10,514 bases of DNA from an uncultured Elusimicrobiales bacterium (GCA_934644855.1 CAKUDJ010000011.1:1-10514); one strand, 5' to 3'. Shown: positions 1-5,998, counted from the stretch's first letter. Program-made: numbers and translations. The notes: generated by a model not told the origin, from the letters alone.

Positions 1-71
1 TCCCGTTCGACTTGCATGTGTTATGCACGATGCCAGCGTTAACTCTGAGCCAGGATCAAACTCTCCATTAG
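1..71 (-). rRNA. rrs: 16S ribosomal RNA, 5' end (partial)
   Basis: The reverse complement of 45-64 is the universal bacterial 27F site (AGAGTTTGATCCTGGCTCAG). It is followed leftward by AACGCTGGC and ACACATGCAAGTCGAACGG, the classic first 60 or so bases of 16S rRNA. By alignment with E. coli numbering, where 27F begins at base 8, the mature 5' end falls near base 71. Only the first 70 or so nucleotides are present; the rest of the gene, and any 23S/5S genes, lie beyond the left edge. The fragment covers only the start of the molecule up to the V1 region, so it does not place the organism firmly. Confidence 0.97.
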
Positions 72-279
72 AATTTATAATCTTTAGGCTGCAAGCAGCT
101 TAAAGACCGTAAATCGCTAACAGCGAGCTGTTGACTTTTGACTCTCTACATTGTTGAATTAACTTGGTGTCATATTTATAGCTATATGACTTAGCTTTTT
201 GAGCGTCTGTCCTGTCAGGCTTACGCCTTTTCATTTCAAATCGCCCATTCGCACATTGCTGTCAAATTTTCAGAGAACG

Positions 280-329
280 AAATTTCCTCGTTGCCTTTTT
301 CCTGCTTCGGAAAAAGCAATCGGAAATTT
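280..329 (-). other. Long leader hairpin upstream of 16S
   Basis: Arms 280-287/322-329 (AAATTTCC/GGAAATTT) and 291-302/309-319 pair with a small internal loop and a single bulge. The apical loop is six bases at 303-308. The stem is about 19 base pairs in total. It could be an RNase III or other leader-processing structure, but this is inference. There is no adjacent T-run on the minus strand to make it a terminator. Confidence 0.5.
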
Positions 330-348
330 ATTTTAACTTCTTTAGCGC

Positions 349-360
349 TGTTAAAGCACT
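349..360 (-). promoter_or_regulatory. boxA-like antitermination element in rRNA leader
   Basis: The minus strand reads AGTGCTTTAACA, close to the E. coli rrn boxA TGCTCTTTAACA. Its position in the leader downstream of P1-P3 fits binding by NusB-NusE (S10) and antitermination of the rRNA transcript. The assignment rests on similarity and position only. Confidence 0.45.
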
Positions 361-366
361 AAAGAT

Positions 367-395
367 ATATTAACAAATCTGTTTCGGTTTGTCAA
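367..395 (-). promoter_or_regulatory. Leftward rRNA promoter, proximal (P4)
   Basis: Minus-strand TTGACA (395-390), a 17-base spacer, then TAATAT (372-367, 4/6) preceded by TGT, giving an extended -10. The predicted start near 360 would place the boxA-like element at the very 5' end of this transcript. Confidence 0.5.
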
Positions 396-453
396 GCCTT
401 TTTTGTTTCGGCTTTTTCAACGGCCCGGCTTGTCAAATCCTTACTACTCTTTT

Positions 454-482
454 ATTAAAGCAAATATTTTTACGATTGTCAA
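454..482 (-). promoter_or_regulatory. Leftward rRNA promoter (P3), extended -10
   Basis: Minus-strand TTGACA (482-477), a 17-base spacer, then TTTAAT (459-454, 5/6 to consensus) with TGC directly upstream. The predicted start is near 447, which leaves about 375 bases of leader before the mature 16S end. Confidence 0.65.
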
Positions 483-744
483 GCTTTTTTTGAAAACTTA
501 TTGGAATATTCAATTAAGTCGCGGCCGCTAAGGACCCAAGGGATAAGCTTAACAGGTACTACTATATATTGTTTTTATGCCTGCTCCGCAGAACTAACTT
601 GACCGGCTAGGCTCAGCCCGTCTTCAGCCTTTTCTAAAATAAGGTGACGTTTCGCTGCCGGAAAGTTTTATGTCTGTTTTGAAGCAAGCTAAAAATCAGA
701 AGTTTGTTAAATCTTTACAAAGAACAATTACCGACTACTCATAT

Positions 745-773
745 AGTCTAGCAAAAAAAGACAGAAAAGTCAA
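745..773 (-). promoter_or_regulatory. Leftward rRNA promoter (P2), extended -10
   Basis: Minus-strand TTGACT (773-768), a 17-base spacer, then TAGACT (750-745) immediately preceded by TGC, an extended -10. The predicted start is near 738. It is collinear with the other leftward promoters and probably a second start for the same rRNA transcript. Confidence 0.6.
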
Positions 774-849
774 GACCCTTTTTCTTTTCTTTTTGAAAAG
801 GGTTCTTGAAACCTCTGCGGAAACAACCTTTTTGTTTCCTTATATAGCT

Positions 850-878
850 AGTATAACTAATTTATTGGCAAATGTCAA
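850..878 (-). promoter_or_regulatory. Leftward rRNA promoter, distal (P1)
   Basis: On the minus strand TTGACA (878-873) and TATACT (855-850) are separated by exactly 17 bases. This is a perfect -35 and a 5/6 -10 for the housekeeping sigma factor. The predicted start is near 843, followed at once by a hairpin (839-819). This is the best-scoring promoter in the window and points at the 16S gene. It lies back to back with a rightward promoter at 888-916. Confidence 0.7.
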
Positions 879-887
879 ATTATTTTT

Positions 888-916
888 TTGCACATCAGTT
901 CTACTACCTATATAAT
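888..916 (+). promoter_or_regulatory. Rightward promoter for the squalene synthase-like gene
   Basis: A perfect TATAAT at 911-916 lies 17 bases after TTGCAC (888-893), a weak -35. The predicted start near 923 would give a 5' UTR of about 70 bases with no Shine-Dalgarno site before the ATG at 994. It lies back to back with the leftward rRNA promoter P1 (850-878). Confidence 0.5.
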
Positions 917-977
917 AAGATAGCATTTAACCGCGCCGCACGCAACCCCAACATATCCGCGCGCAAAACAGAAAATT

Positions 978-986
978 TGCTATCCT
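978..986 (+). promoter_or_regulatory. Extended -10 placed for a leaderless start at 994
   Basis: TGC followed by TATCCT (981-986) ends 7 bases before the ATG at 994, so the predicted transcription start coincides with the start codon. There is no recognisable -35 and no purine-rich ribosome-binding site upstream of the ATG. The same arrangement recurs at 2730-2747, which strengthens the idea. Confidence 0.4.
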
Positions 987-993
987 TATATAT

Positions 994-2016
994 ATGGATA
1001 CACAAACGCTTCTCAAACAAACATCCCGCAGTTTATATTTAAGCGCCCGGGCCTTGCCGCACCCCGTCCGGGATGCTTTTTCAACGGCCTATCTGCTTTG
1101 CCGCTATGCGGACAGTATTGCCGACACCGCCCTGTTGCCGCCGGAGCGCCGCTTATATTGGATTACCCGCTACCCGGATATGATTGCCCACCCGGACGGC
1201 GCCCAACCGGAGCAACTGGTGCGGGAAATTTCCGGCGCGTCTGCCAACCCGTACGAAGAAAAACTGCTAAAAAATTTCCCCCTTTGTTTAGAAGCCTTCC
1301 AACGCTTAAACGCCGCCCAACAGGCCGCCACGTTGGAAGTGGCATACCGCGTATGTGACGGGATGCAAATTGATTTAACCACATTCCCGGCGGAAAATGC
1401 CGGCACCGTAAAAGCGCTTGCTACCGAAAAAGATTTGGAAAATTATTGTCATTTAATGGGTGGTGCACCGGGTATTTTTTGGAGCCGGCTAATTGCGTCT
1501 ACCGTAAAAACCGGGTTGCCGGAGCAGGACTTTTGCCAACTGGGCAGAAACATTGGGGATGCTTTGCAAATTGTAAACATCTTGCGGGATTTACCCCGCG
1601 ATTTGCGGATTGGGCGCTGCTATTTCCCCATGACGGAATTATCCGCCGCCGGGCTGGCTCCGGCCGATTTATTAAACGAGGAAAACGCCCCCCGCTTTGA
1701 GCCGATTAAACGCAAGTGGATTTTTTGGGCCATTGAAAAATTGGCGGCGGCCCATACCTATATGCAAGCCCTGCCGCGTACCCAAGTGCGCCACCGGGCG
1801 GCCGTGGCCTGGCCGGTATTATGGACGGCAGACACCTTATATAAGGTGTTTTTGGAAAACAACCTGTTAGACCCGGCGCATAAAGTAAAAATTTCCCGCC
1901 AAATTATTTACGCCACCATGCTGCTCACGCCGCTGATTATAGGCAGCAACGCAGGCTTTAGCGCTTGTTTGAAATACAAATTAGGTAAATTTCAGCCCAC
2001 CAAAAAGGACCTATAA
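994..2016 (+). CDS. Squalene/phytoene synthase family protein (squalene synthase-like)
   Basis: 340 residues, the usual length for head-to-head prenyl synthases that condense two farnesyl or geranylgeranyl diphosphates. Both Mg-binding aspartate motifs are present: DSIAD at residues 40-44 and, within NILRDLPRD, D199/D203 after GDALQIV (188-194). GMQIDL (123-128) and YCHLMGGAPG (151-160) correspond to the family segments MQxD and YCHYVAGxxG. The YCH version, followed by IFWSRL, resembles squalene synthase more than phytoene synthase. The C-terminus (about 305-335) is moderately hydrophobic. The ATG at 994 has no Shine-Dalgarno site. The gene stands alone between its own promoter and a terminator, with no hopanoid-cyclase or carotenoid genes in view, so the product (squalene, phytoene, dehydrosqualene or another) cannot be fixed. 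The family assignment is firm; the substrate is inferred. Confidence 0.88.
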   Translation: MDTQTLLKQTSRSLYLSARALPHPVRDAFSTAYLLCRYADSIADTALLPPERRLYWITRYPDMIAHPDGAQPEQLVREISGASANPYEEKLLKNFPLCLEAFQRLNAAQQAATLEVAYRVCDGMQIDLTTFPAENAGTVKALATEKDLENYCHLMGGAPGIFWSRLIASTVKTGLPEQDFCQLGRNIGDALQIVNILRDLPRDLRIGRCYFPMTELSAAGLAPADLLNEENAPRFEPIKRKWIFWAIEKLAAAHTYMQALPRTQVRHRAAVAWPVLWTADTLYKVFLENNLLDPAHKVKISRQIIYATMLLTPLIIGSNAGFSACLKYKLGKFQPTKKDL

Positions 2017-2033
2017 AAAATAGGTCCTTTTTT
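2002..2033 (+). terminator. Intrinsic terminator of the squalene synthase-like gene
   Basis: Arms 2002-2013 and 2021-2033 (AAGGACCTA/TAGGTCCTT core) pair around a 7-base A-rich loop. The second arm ends in a T-run. The first arm includes the last codons of the gene and the loop begins with the stop codon. The A-run on the 5' side also allows function in the opposite direction. Confidence 0.88.
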
Positions 2034-2064
2034 GCCCTTGAAATTTTGATTTATTCCCTTACAT

Positions 2065-2070
2065 TATAAT
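2065..2070 (+). promoter_or_regulatory. Perfect -10 upstream of the orphan small RNA
   Basis: TATAAT at 2065-2070 would start transcription near 2077. No good -35 lies at 16-18 bases. TTGAAA at 2038-2043 is 21 bases away and TTGATT at 2046-2051 is 13 away. The upstream stretch is AT-rich and follows directly on the terminator at 2002-2033. Confidence 0.5.
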
Positions 2071-2076
2071 TACACA

Positions 2077-2241
2077 GTACTTAGGGACAGCCTGAAGCCC
2101 TTGGTTGCAGTTGCCGGTAGCACAGCGTGCCACCCGATTGCATAAAGACCCGGGCACAGAGCCCCCTTAGGAAAGAGGAACATAAGTCATGAAAATGACA
2201 AGAATGAGCTAAACCCCCGAAATAATATGCGGGGGTTTTTT
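2077..2241 (+). ncRNA. Orphan small structured RNA candidate, family unknown
   Basis: About 165 bases with its own TATAAT and terminator, set between two convergent genes, so it is not the leader of any neighbour. The first 95 bases fold by eye into one irregular rod. A closing stem is 2080-2086/2164-2170 (one mismatch), followed by a large internal bubble (2087-2096 opposite 2156-2163). Next come stems 2097-2100/2152-2155 and 2103-2105/2148-2150. A long apical hairpin (2106-2142) ends in the triloop AGC. A second hairpin GTCAT-GAAA-ATGAC (2186-2199) has a GNRA-type loop, and the terminator follows. The length, promoter-terminator isolation and bubble-in-a-rod shape recall 6S RNA, but I see no diagnostic 6S sequence. 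It lacks the SRP RNA GGAAG core, the RNase P GAGGAAAGTCC motif and tmRNA features. A 7-codon frame (2189-2212) offers a leader-peptide alternative. Confidence 0.55.
2211..2241 (+). terminator. Intrinsic terminator of the small RNA candidate
   Basis: The stem CCCCCG (2214-2219) pairs with CGGGGG (2230-2235), extended by three A-T pairs, around a 10-base AT-rich loop, and is followed by a T-run from 2236 to 2241. Read leftward it is followed only by TTT, so it would be a poor terminator for mazG. Confidence 0.88.
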
Positions 2242-2304
2242 ATGGGCCGGCGGGCGTGCGTTATCCGGTACACACCGCCGCAAGCGAAATAATAGAAAGT
2301 GTTT

Positions 2305-2688
2305 TTATTTGTGCGCCCGTTCCTGCTTTTTCATTTCTTTCCACAGGGCCAAGGCTTCCTCGGGCGTGGCGGCCTGGGCGTGAGCACCAAAAACGTGCGG
2401 GTGGCGGCGGTGCAGTTTTTCATACAAATAATCCACCACATCATCTATGGTAAATTGGCCGTCTTCCGCCGCAATTTGGCTGTGGATTAACACTTGCAAC
2501 AGCACGTCGCCCAATTCTTCCTTCATATTTTCTGCGTCTTTTTTTTCAATGGCTTCTATTAATTCCTGCGCCTCGTTCTTTAAGCACGGGATTAAGGTTT
2601 CGTGCGTTTGCTTTTTATCCCACGGGCAACCGTTAGGCCCGCGCAACACGGCAAAAGTTTCCACCAAGTCCTTAAAAGTATGTTTCAT
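2305..2688 (-). CDS. mazG: MazG-type nucleoside triphosphate pyrophosphohydrolase (single domain)
   Basis: 127 residues with the canonical MazG opening LRGPNGCPWDKKQTHETL (15-32) and the Mg-binding ExxE...ExxD pattern (E39/E42 and E58/D61 within EELGD). The typical tail segment LHRRHPHVFG (92-101) is also present. The enzyme hydrolyses (d)NTPs to the monophosphate and pyrophosphate, cleaning aberrant nucleotides or lowering nucleotide pools in the cytoplasm. E. coli MazG has about 260 residues and two such domains; this protein has one complete N-terminal-type domain and ends naturally, a common short form. The start is well supported by AGGAG (2700-2696) seven bases upstream. A minus-strand TATAAT (2747-2742) gives a predicted 5' UTR of about 45 bases, though its -35 is poor. 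It is transcribed divergently from the secreted-protein operon, the two -10 regions being nearly adjacent. Confidence 0.93.
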   Translation of the reverse strand: MKHTFKDLVETFAVLRGPNGCPWDKKQTHETLIPCLKNEAQELIEAIEKKDAENMKEELGDVLLQVLIHSQIAAEDGQFTIDDVVDYLYEKLHRRHPHVFGAHAQAATPEEALALWKEMKKQERAHK

Positions 2689-2729
2689 AAAATTACTCCT
2701 ATTTTCGGGTTGTTTGCTCCCCGTAAAAA

Positions 2730-2747
2730 TGCTATACAGTTATTATA
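2730..2747 (+). promoter_or_regulatory. Divergent promoter region with extended -10 for a leaderless start
   Basis: Rightward, TGC (2730-2732) precedes TATACA (2733-2738), with TTGTTT 17 bases upstream as a weak -35. The ATG at 2747 lies 8 bases beyond the -10, so transcription would start at or within a base of the start codon. No Shine-Dalgarno sequence is present. Leftward, a TATAAT (2747-2742) serves mazG. The two promoters overlap, so their use may be mutually exclusive. Confidence 0.45.
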
Positions 2748-4054
2748 TGAAAATAAAACAAACCGCTTTACTTTTTATTTTATGCGCAAGCGTGGCCCCG
2801 CTTTGGGCTCAAAACGCCATGTTGGTTAAACAACAGGGCCCTGTACTTTATATGGATATTTCCGCCTTAAAAAAACCGGTGGCCAAAGGGGATACGTTCA
2901 AAATAATTACCGGCAAAGAAACCCTGATTAACCCGAAAACCGGCAAAAACCTGGGGGATGTTTTTACTTATTCCAACCCGGGCACCGTGACGGAAGTGCA
3001 AAAACTATATGCCGTGGGAGAAATAGCCGACGCCCCGCAATTTGCCCTGGGCGCAGAAGCCGTTTTTGAATCCGCCGCGCCGCAAGCCGCCCCGGCGCAA
3101 CCGGCCGCCGCACCCGACAAAAAACACGTTTCAGACAAAGTGCAAAAAATTTACGCACCCGTAGAACAAACCGTTATCAGCCTCAGCGCCGGGAATGTTT
3201 CCGCCCCGGGACAAGTGATTACATTAAGCCAAAAAGGGGTGGTGAGCGTGTGGAACCCGATGGGAGAAAAATTGGCCCCGGCCTTACAATGGCAGCTGCC
3301 CAAAACATTTACGCCCATTACGCTTTCCGCCGTGGACGTAAAAGAAACCGGCTCGGCCCAAATTTTCGTCACCTATTACCAGGCCGCGCGGGAACAAATT
3401 TCCACCGCCGTGTTGGAAAACCAAAACAACACGTTGGTACAAACCCACACATTGCCCTGGTTTGTAAAAGAATTGGGCTGCCTGCCGGATAAAGAACTCT
3501 GGGCCCAAAAACCGTTTGTGATGGGCGCGCGACCCGGCAGTGCGCGGGAAGTGGATTACAAACACGGAAAATTTGTGTTGGACGAAGACCGCCTAAACAC
3601 CCGCCGCAACTGGCTGACCGGGGTAAACGAATACGAATTGGAAGACGATAACGACAGCTTTATTTACACGGCTTCCAACGGCGCTTTGCGGGCGGAACTG
3701 AAGCATAAACGCGCGGCCGAAAGCAAAGATATTTTCGCCGGAGCTCCAAATCGTGTAAAATATAAACAAGACGTATTAAAATTTTACCCGTCTGTGCAAG
3801 TATACGGGCCCGACGGCGCCGCCACGCTGGCCGCCGTGCAAAACACCGCCAAACCAGGGGTGTTGTCCGATATGTTTGGTATGTACCAGAGCGGTAAAAT
3901 ACATTTCCTAAATTTACAAAAAGGCCGTTTGACCATTACCGATACCGTGGAACTGGACGGATATGTGTACGACACCGCCTGTACGGCAAATGCCGTGTTG
4001 GCGGCAGAAGTACTGCCGGACGGGTCATCCGCGTTGCGGGAAATTTTCAAATAA
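2747..4054 (+). CDS. Secreted protein with FlgT_C-like N-terminal domain and possible beta-propeller
   Basis: 435 residues. MKIKQ followed by a hydrophobic stretch (6-19) and LWA before Gln22 form a signal peptide, probably cleaved after Ala21, so the product is periplasmic or secreted. It is not a lipoprotein, as there is no lipobox. Residues 25-108 (VAKGDTFKI, GKETLINPKTGKNLGD, GTVTEVQKLYAVGEI) resemble the flagellar FlgT C-terminal type of small beta domain, which has a conserved VKxGDxF...GxxLG...VTEVQ pattern. An Ala/Pro-rich linker (109-124) follows. Residues 140-430 are rich in short alternating beta segments with turns (ITLSQKGVVSVWN, FVTYYQ, FIYTASNG, VQVYGPDG, KIHFLNLQKGRLT), suggesting an FG-GAP/VCBS-like propeller. 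No catalytic motif is visible. A frame open 100 codons further upstream runs antisense through mazG; I reject that extension because the signal peptide marks the true start. It is first in a unit with thyX (13-base gap) and glgC. Function unknown. Confidence 0.72.
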   Translation: MKIKQTALLFILCASVAPLWAQNAMLVKQQGPVLYMDISALKKPVAKGDTFKIITGKETLINPKTGKNLGDVFTYSNPGTVTEVQKLYAVGEIADAPQFALGAEAVFESAAPQAAPAQPAAAPDKKHVSDKVQKIYAPVEQTVISLSAGNVSAPGQVITLSQKGVVSVWNPMGEKLAPALQWQLPKTFTPITLSAVDVKETGSAQIFVTYYQAAREQISTAVLENQNNTLVQTHTLPWFVKELGCLPDKELWAQKPFVMGARPGSAREVDYKHGKFVLDEDRLNTRRNWLTGVNEYELEDDNDSFIYTASNGALRAELKHKRAAESKDIFAGAPNRVKYKQDVLKFYPSVQVYGPDGAATLAAVQNTAKPGVLSDMFGMYQSGKIHFLNLQKGRLTITDTVELDGYVYDTACTANAVLAAEVLPDGSSALREIFK

Positions 4055-4067
4055 CCGGGGAGAAACT

Positions 4068-4760
4068 GTGACTGAATCTAACGAAAAAATAGACTTGCTG
4101 GACAAAGGCTTTATCCGCCTGGTAGATTTTATGGGCGGGGATAACCGCGTGGTTAGCTCCGCACGTGTATCTTTTGGGGCCGTCTCCAAAGGGGAAGAAC
4201 AAGACAAACGCCTGATTAAATACCTGATGGAACACGCCCACCACACCCCTTTTGAACATTGTTATTTCCAATTCCATGTGTGCTGCCCGATTTTTGTAGC
4301 CCGCCAATGGATGCGCCACCGCTGGGGCTCTTATAACGAAGTCAGCGCGCGCTACACCCAAGTGCAGGACGAATTTTACATCCCGGCCCAGTTCCGTGGG
4401 CAGGACACCAAAAACAAACAAGGCTCCGTGCCGTCTTCCGCCCTGGACCAAAAAGCCCTTATTAAAATTTACGAAGACAGCGTGGAAGCCTCTTACGCCG
4501 CTTATCAAAAATTGATTGAAGCCGGCGTGGCGCGCGAAATGGCCCGCGGCGTTTTGCCCGTCTGCCAATATACCCAATTTTACTGGAGCGTTAATGCCCG
4601 CAGTTTGCTGAACTTTTTATCCCTGCGCACCGATAAACACGCGCAATGGGAAATACGCGTCTATGCGGATGCGATTGCCAAAATCTTCCAAGAAAAAATG
4701 CCGTGGTCTTGGGAAGCGTTTGACACTTTAAGCCGCAAACTGCCGTTAGGCTCCGAATAA
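4068..4760 (+). CDS. thyX: Flavin-dependent thymidylate synthase ThyX
   Basis: 230 residues, close to the usual ThyX length. It contains the exact signature RHRxxSxNExSxR as RHRWGSYNEVSAR (83-95). H56 to H64 (EHAHHTPFEH) form the conserved N-terminal segment, and NARSLLNFLSLR is the typical C-terminal dUMP-binding segment. The enzyme methylates dUMP to dTMP using methylene-tetrahydrofolate, FAD and NADPH, giving tetrahydrofolate rather than the dihydrofolate made by ThyA. I chose the GTG at 4068 because GGGGAG lies five bases upstream and the protein then begins with the expected polar N-terminus. A frame open further upstream only overlaps the preceding gene. It is translated in a unit between the secreted protein and glgC (22-base gap). 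Confidence 0.96.
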   Translation: MTESNEKIDLLDKGFIRLVDFMGGDNRVVSSARVSFGAVSKGEEQDKRLIKYLMEHAHHTPFEHCYFQFHVCCPIFVARQWMRHRWGSYNEVSARYTQVQDEFYIPAQFRGQDTKNKQGSVPSSALDQKALIKIYEDSVEASYAAYQKLIEAGVAREMARGVLPVCQYTQFYWSVNARSLLNFLSLRTDKHAQWEIRVYADAIAKIFQEKMPWSWEAFDTLSRKLPLGSE

Positions 4761-4782
4761 ATTAAATAAAACGAGGGGAACT

Positions 4783-5991
4783 ATGAGAATACTGGGTATT
4801 ATCATGGCTGGAGGCAAAGGGGAACGTCTTTATCCGCTGACCAAAGACCGCTCCAAACCGTCCGTGCCGTTTGGCGGCAATTACAGAATTGTGGATTTTG
4901 TACTGTCCAACTTTGTCAATTCCGGCATATTTTCGTCGTATGTGTTGGTGCAGTATTTATCGCAAAGTTTAATTGAATACTTGCGCACCACCTGGCGCAG
5001 CGAGGGGATTATCCCGGACCACTTTTTAACCTGCGTGCCGCCGCAAATGCGCTTGGGTGAAATTTGGTACCGCGGAACGGCGGACTCCGTACGCCAAAAC
5101 ATCAACCTGGTAAAAGATTTCAACCCGGATTTGGTGGCCATTTTCGGTGCGGACCATATTTACCGTATGGATGTGCGCCAAATGATTGACTTTCACTTGA
5201 AAAACAAAGCGGATGTGACGGTGGCGGCCAATTCTGTTTCCATTAAAGATGCCTCCGCGTTCGGCGTGTTGGGCGTGGATAAAGACAGCCGCATTGTGCA
5301 GTTTGACGAAAAACCCGCCAAACCGCAGCCCATCCCCGGCAACCCCAAAATGGCGTATGCGTCCATGGGCAACTATATTTTTAATACGGACGTCCTCTTG
5401 CAAGTGCTGCAAAAGCGGTTTTGTGATGTGCCCGCGTTGGACTTCGGCAAACATATTTTGCCTAAAATCTTAACGGACCACCGCACCTTTGCTTATAACT
5501 TCCAAAGCCAAACGCTGCCCGGGGCCAAACCGTACGAAGAACCCGGCTACTGGCGCGACGTGGGCACCATAGAATCCTTTTGGCAAACCAATATGGATTT
5601 GTTGGGCCCCAAACCGAAGTTGGACTTAAGCAACCCGCAATGGCCCGTCAACACGACGGCCTCCCGCCTTCCACCGGTTAAAAACCTGGGCGGAACGGTA
5701 ATAGATTCCATGTTGGGCAACGGGTGTATCATCCACCCCAAAACCAAAATCAAACACAGCGTGTTAAGCTCCGGCGTGATTGTGCACGAAGGGGCCGAAA
5801 TTGAAGATTGTGTGATTATGGACTCGTGCGAAATTAAAGCCGGAGCCAAACTAAAAAAAGTAATTATGGACCGCTTTAACACCACCGCACCGCACCAAAC
5901 CATCGGGCACGACCCGGAAGCAGATGCACAGAAGTATTATATAGACCCGTCCGGCATTGTGGTTATACCGCGCGGGAAAAGCAAATTTTAA
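4783..5991 (+). CDS. glgC: Glucose-1-phosphate adenylyltransferase (ADP-glucose pyrophosphorylase)
   Basis: 402 residues, in the bacterial GlgC range. The nucleotidyltransferase signature AGGKGERLYPLT (9-20) is followed by KPSVPFGGNYRIVDF (25-39). WYRGTADSVRQN (95-106), FGADHIYRMD (121-130), FDEKPAKP and ASMGNYIF are the conserved catalytic and glucose-1-phosphate-binding segments. Beyond about residue 290 the hexapeptide-like repeats (IIHPKTKIKHSVLSSGVIVHEG and following) form a left-handed beta-helix, as in the family. It makes ADP-glucose and pyrophosphate from ATP and glucose-1-phosphate, the committed step of bacterial glycogen synthesis, and is normally allosterically regulated; the regulator cannot be read here. 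The start is supported by GAGGGG four bases before the ATG. It is last in the operon and is followed by a strong terminator. No other glycogen gene is nearby. Confidence 0.96.
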   Translation: MRILGIIMAGGKGERLYPLTKDRSKPSVPFGGNYRIVDFVLSNFVNSGIFSSYVLVQYLSQSLIEYLRTTWRSEGIIPDHFLTCVPPQMRLGEIWYRGTADSVRQNINLVKDFNPDLVAIFGADHIYRMDVRQMIDFHLKNKADVTVAANSVSIKDASAFGVLGVDKDSRIVQFDEKPAKPQPIPGNPKMAYASMGNYIFNTDVLLQVLQKRFCDVPALDFGKHILPKILTDHRTFAYNFQSQTLPGAKPYEEPGYWRDVGTIESFWQTNMDLLGPKPKLDLSNPQWPVNTTASRLPPVKNLGGTVIDSMLGNGCIIHPKTKIKHSVLSSGVIVHEGAEIEDCVIMDSCEIKAGAKLKKVIMDRFNTTAPHQTIGHDPEADAQKYYIDPSGIVVIPRGKSKF

Positions 5992-5998
5992 CCACACA

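Larger units (their letters stand above)
72..849 (-). other. Long rRNA leader/upstream region, no protein gene
   Basis: About 780 bases separate the 16S 5' end from the most distal leftward promoter. The stretch is AT-rich with T-runs on the plus strand and holds four promoter-like elements facing the 16S gene, a boxA-like sequence and several hairpins. Hairpin arms are 819-825/833-839, just downstream of the distal start site, and 771-783/795-808, with one bulge. Neither has a following T-run, so I do not call them terminators. Bases 500-660 contain only small stems (581-584/588-591 and a GGCT/AGCC pair near 608-622) that I cannot assign. No tRNA was found here. An 81-codon reading frame at 670-915 has low-complexity composition and sits over the promoters, so I do not call it a gene. 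Confidence 0.7.

Noticed and set aside
520..550. NotI site (520-527) and HindIII site (545-550) close together, suggesting vector or cloning contamination
   Set aside because: Flanking sequence continues as natural AT-rich leader on both sides with collinear promoters. Two restriction sites alone are not evidence of a polylinker.
540..660. Possible tRNA or other RNA gene in the rRNA leader
   Set aside because: No TpsiC arm motif, no acceptor pairing and no clover-leaf on either strand; only very short stems are present.
771..808. Hairpin CAAGACCC.../...GGGTTCTTG as a terminator
   Set aside because: There is no T-run immediately after the stem on either strand, and it lies between promoters of the rRNA leader. 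Probably only a leader structure.
670..915. 81-codon open frame on the plus strand
   Set aside because: It is antisense to the rRNA leader, overlaps two strong leftward promoters and hairpins, has low-complexity Lys/Phe/Leu composition and no ribosome-binding site. It looks like a chance frame.
2077..2241. Small RNA as SRP RNA, RNase P RNA, tmRNA or a cis riboswitch
   Set aside because: It lacks the SRP GGAAG core, RNase P conserved motifs and a tRNA-like end. There is no co-directional gene downstream for a riboswitch to control.
2447..2746. 100-codon upstream extension of the secreted-protein frame
   Set aside because: It runs antisense through mazG. The MKIKQ signal peptide at 2747 and the promoter just upstream mark the true start.
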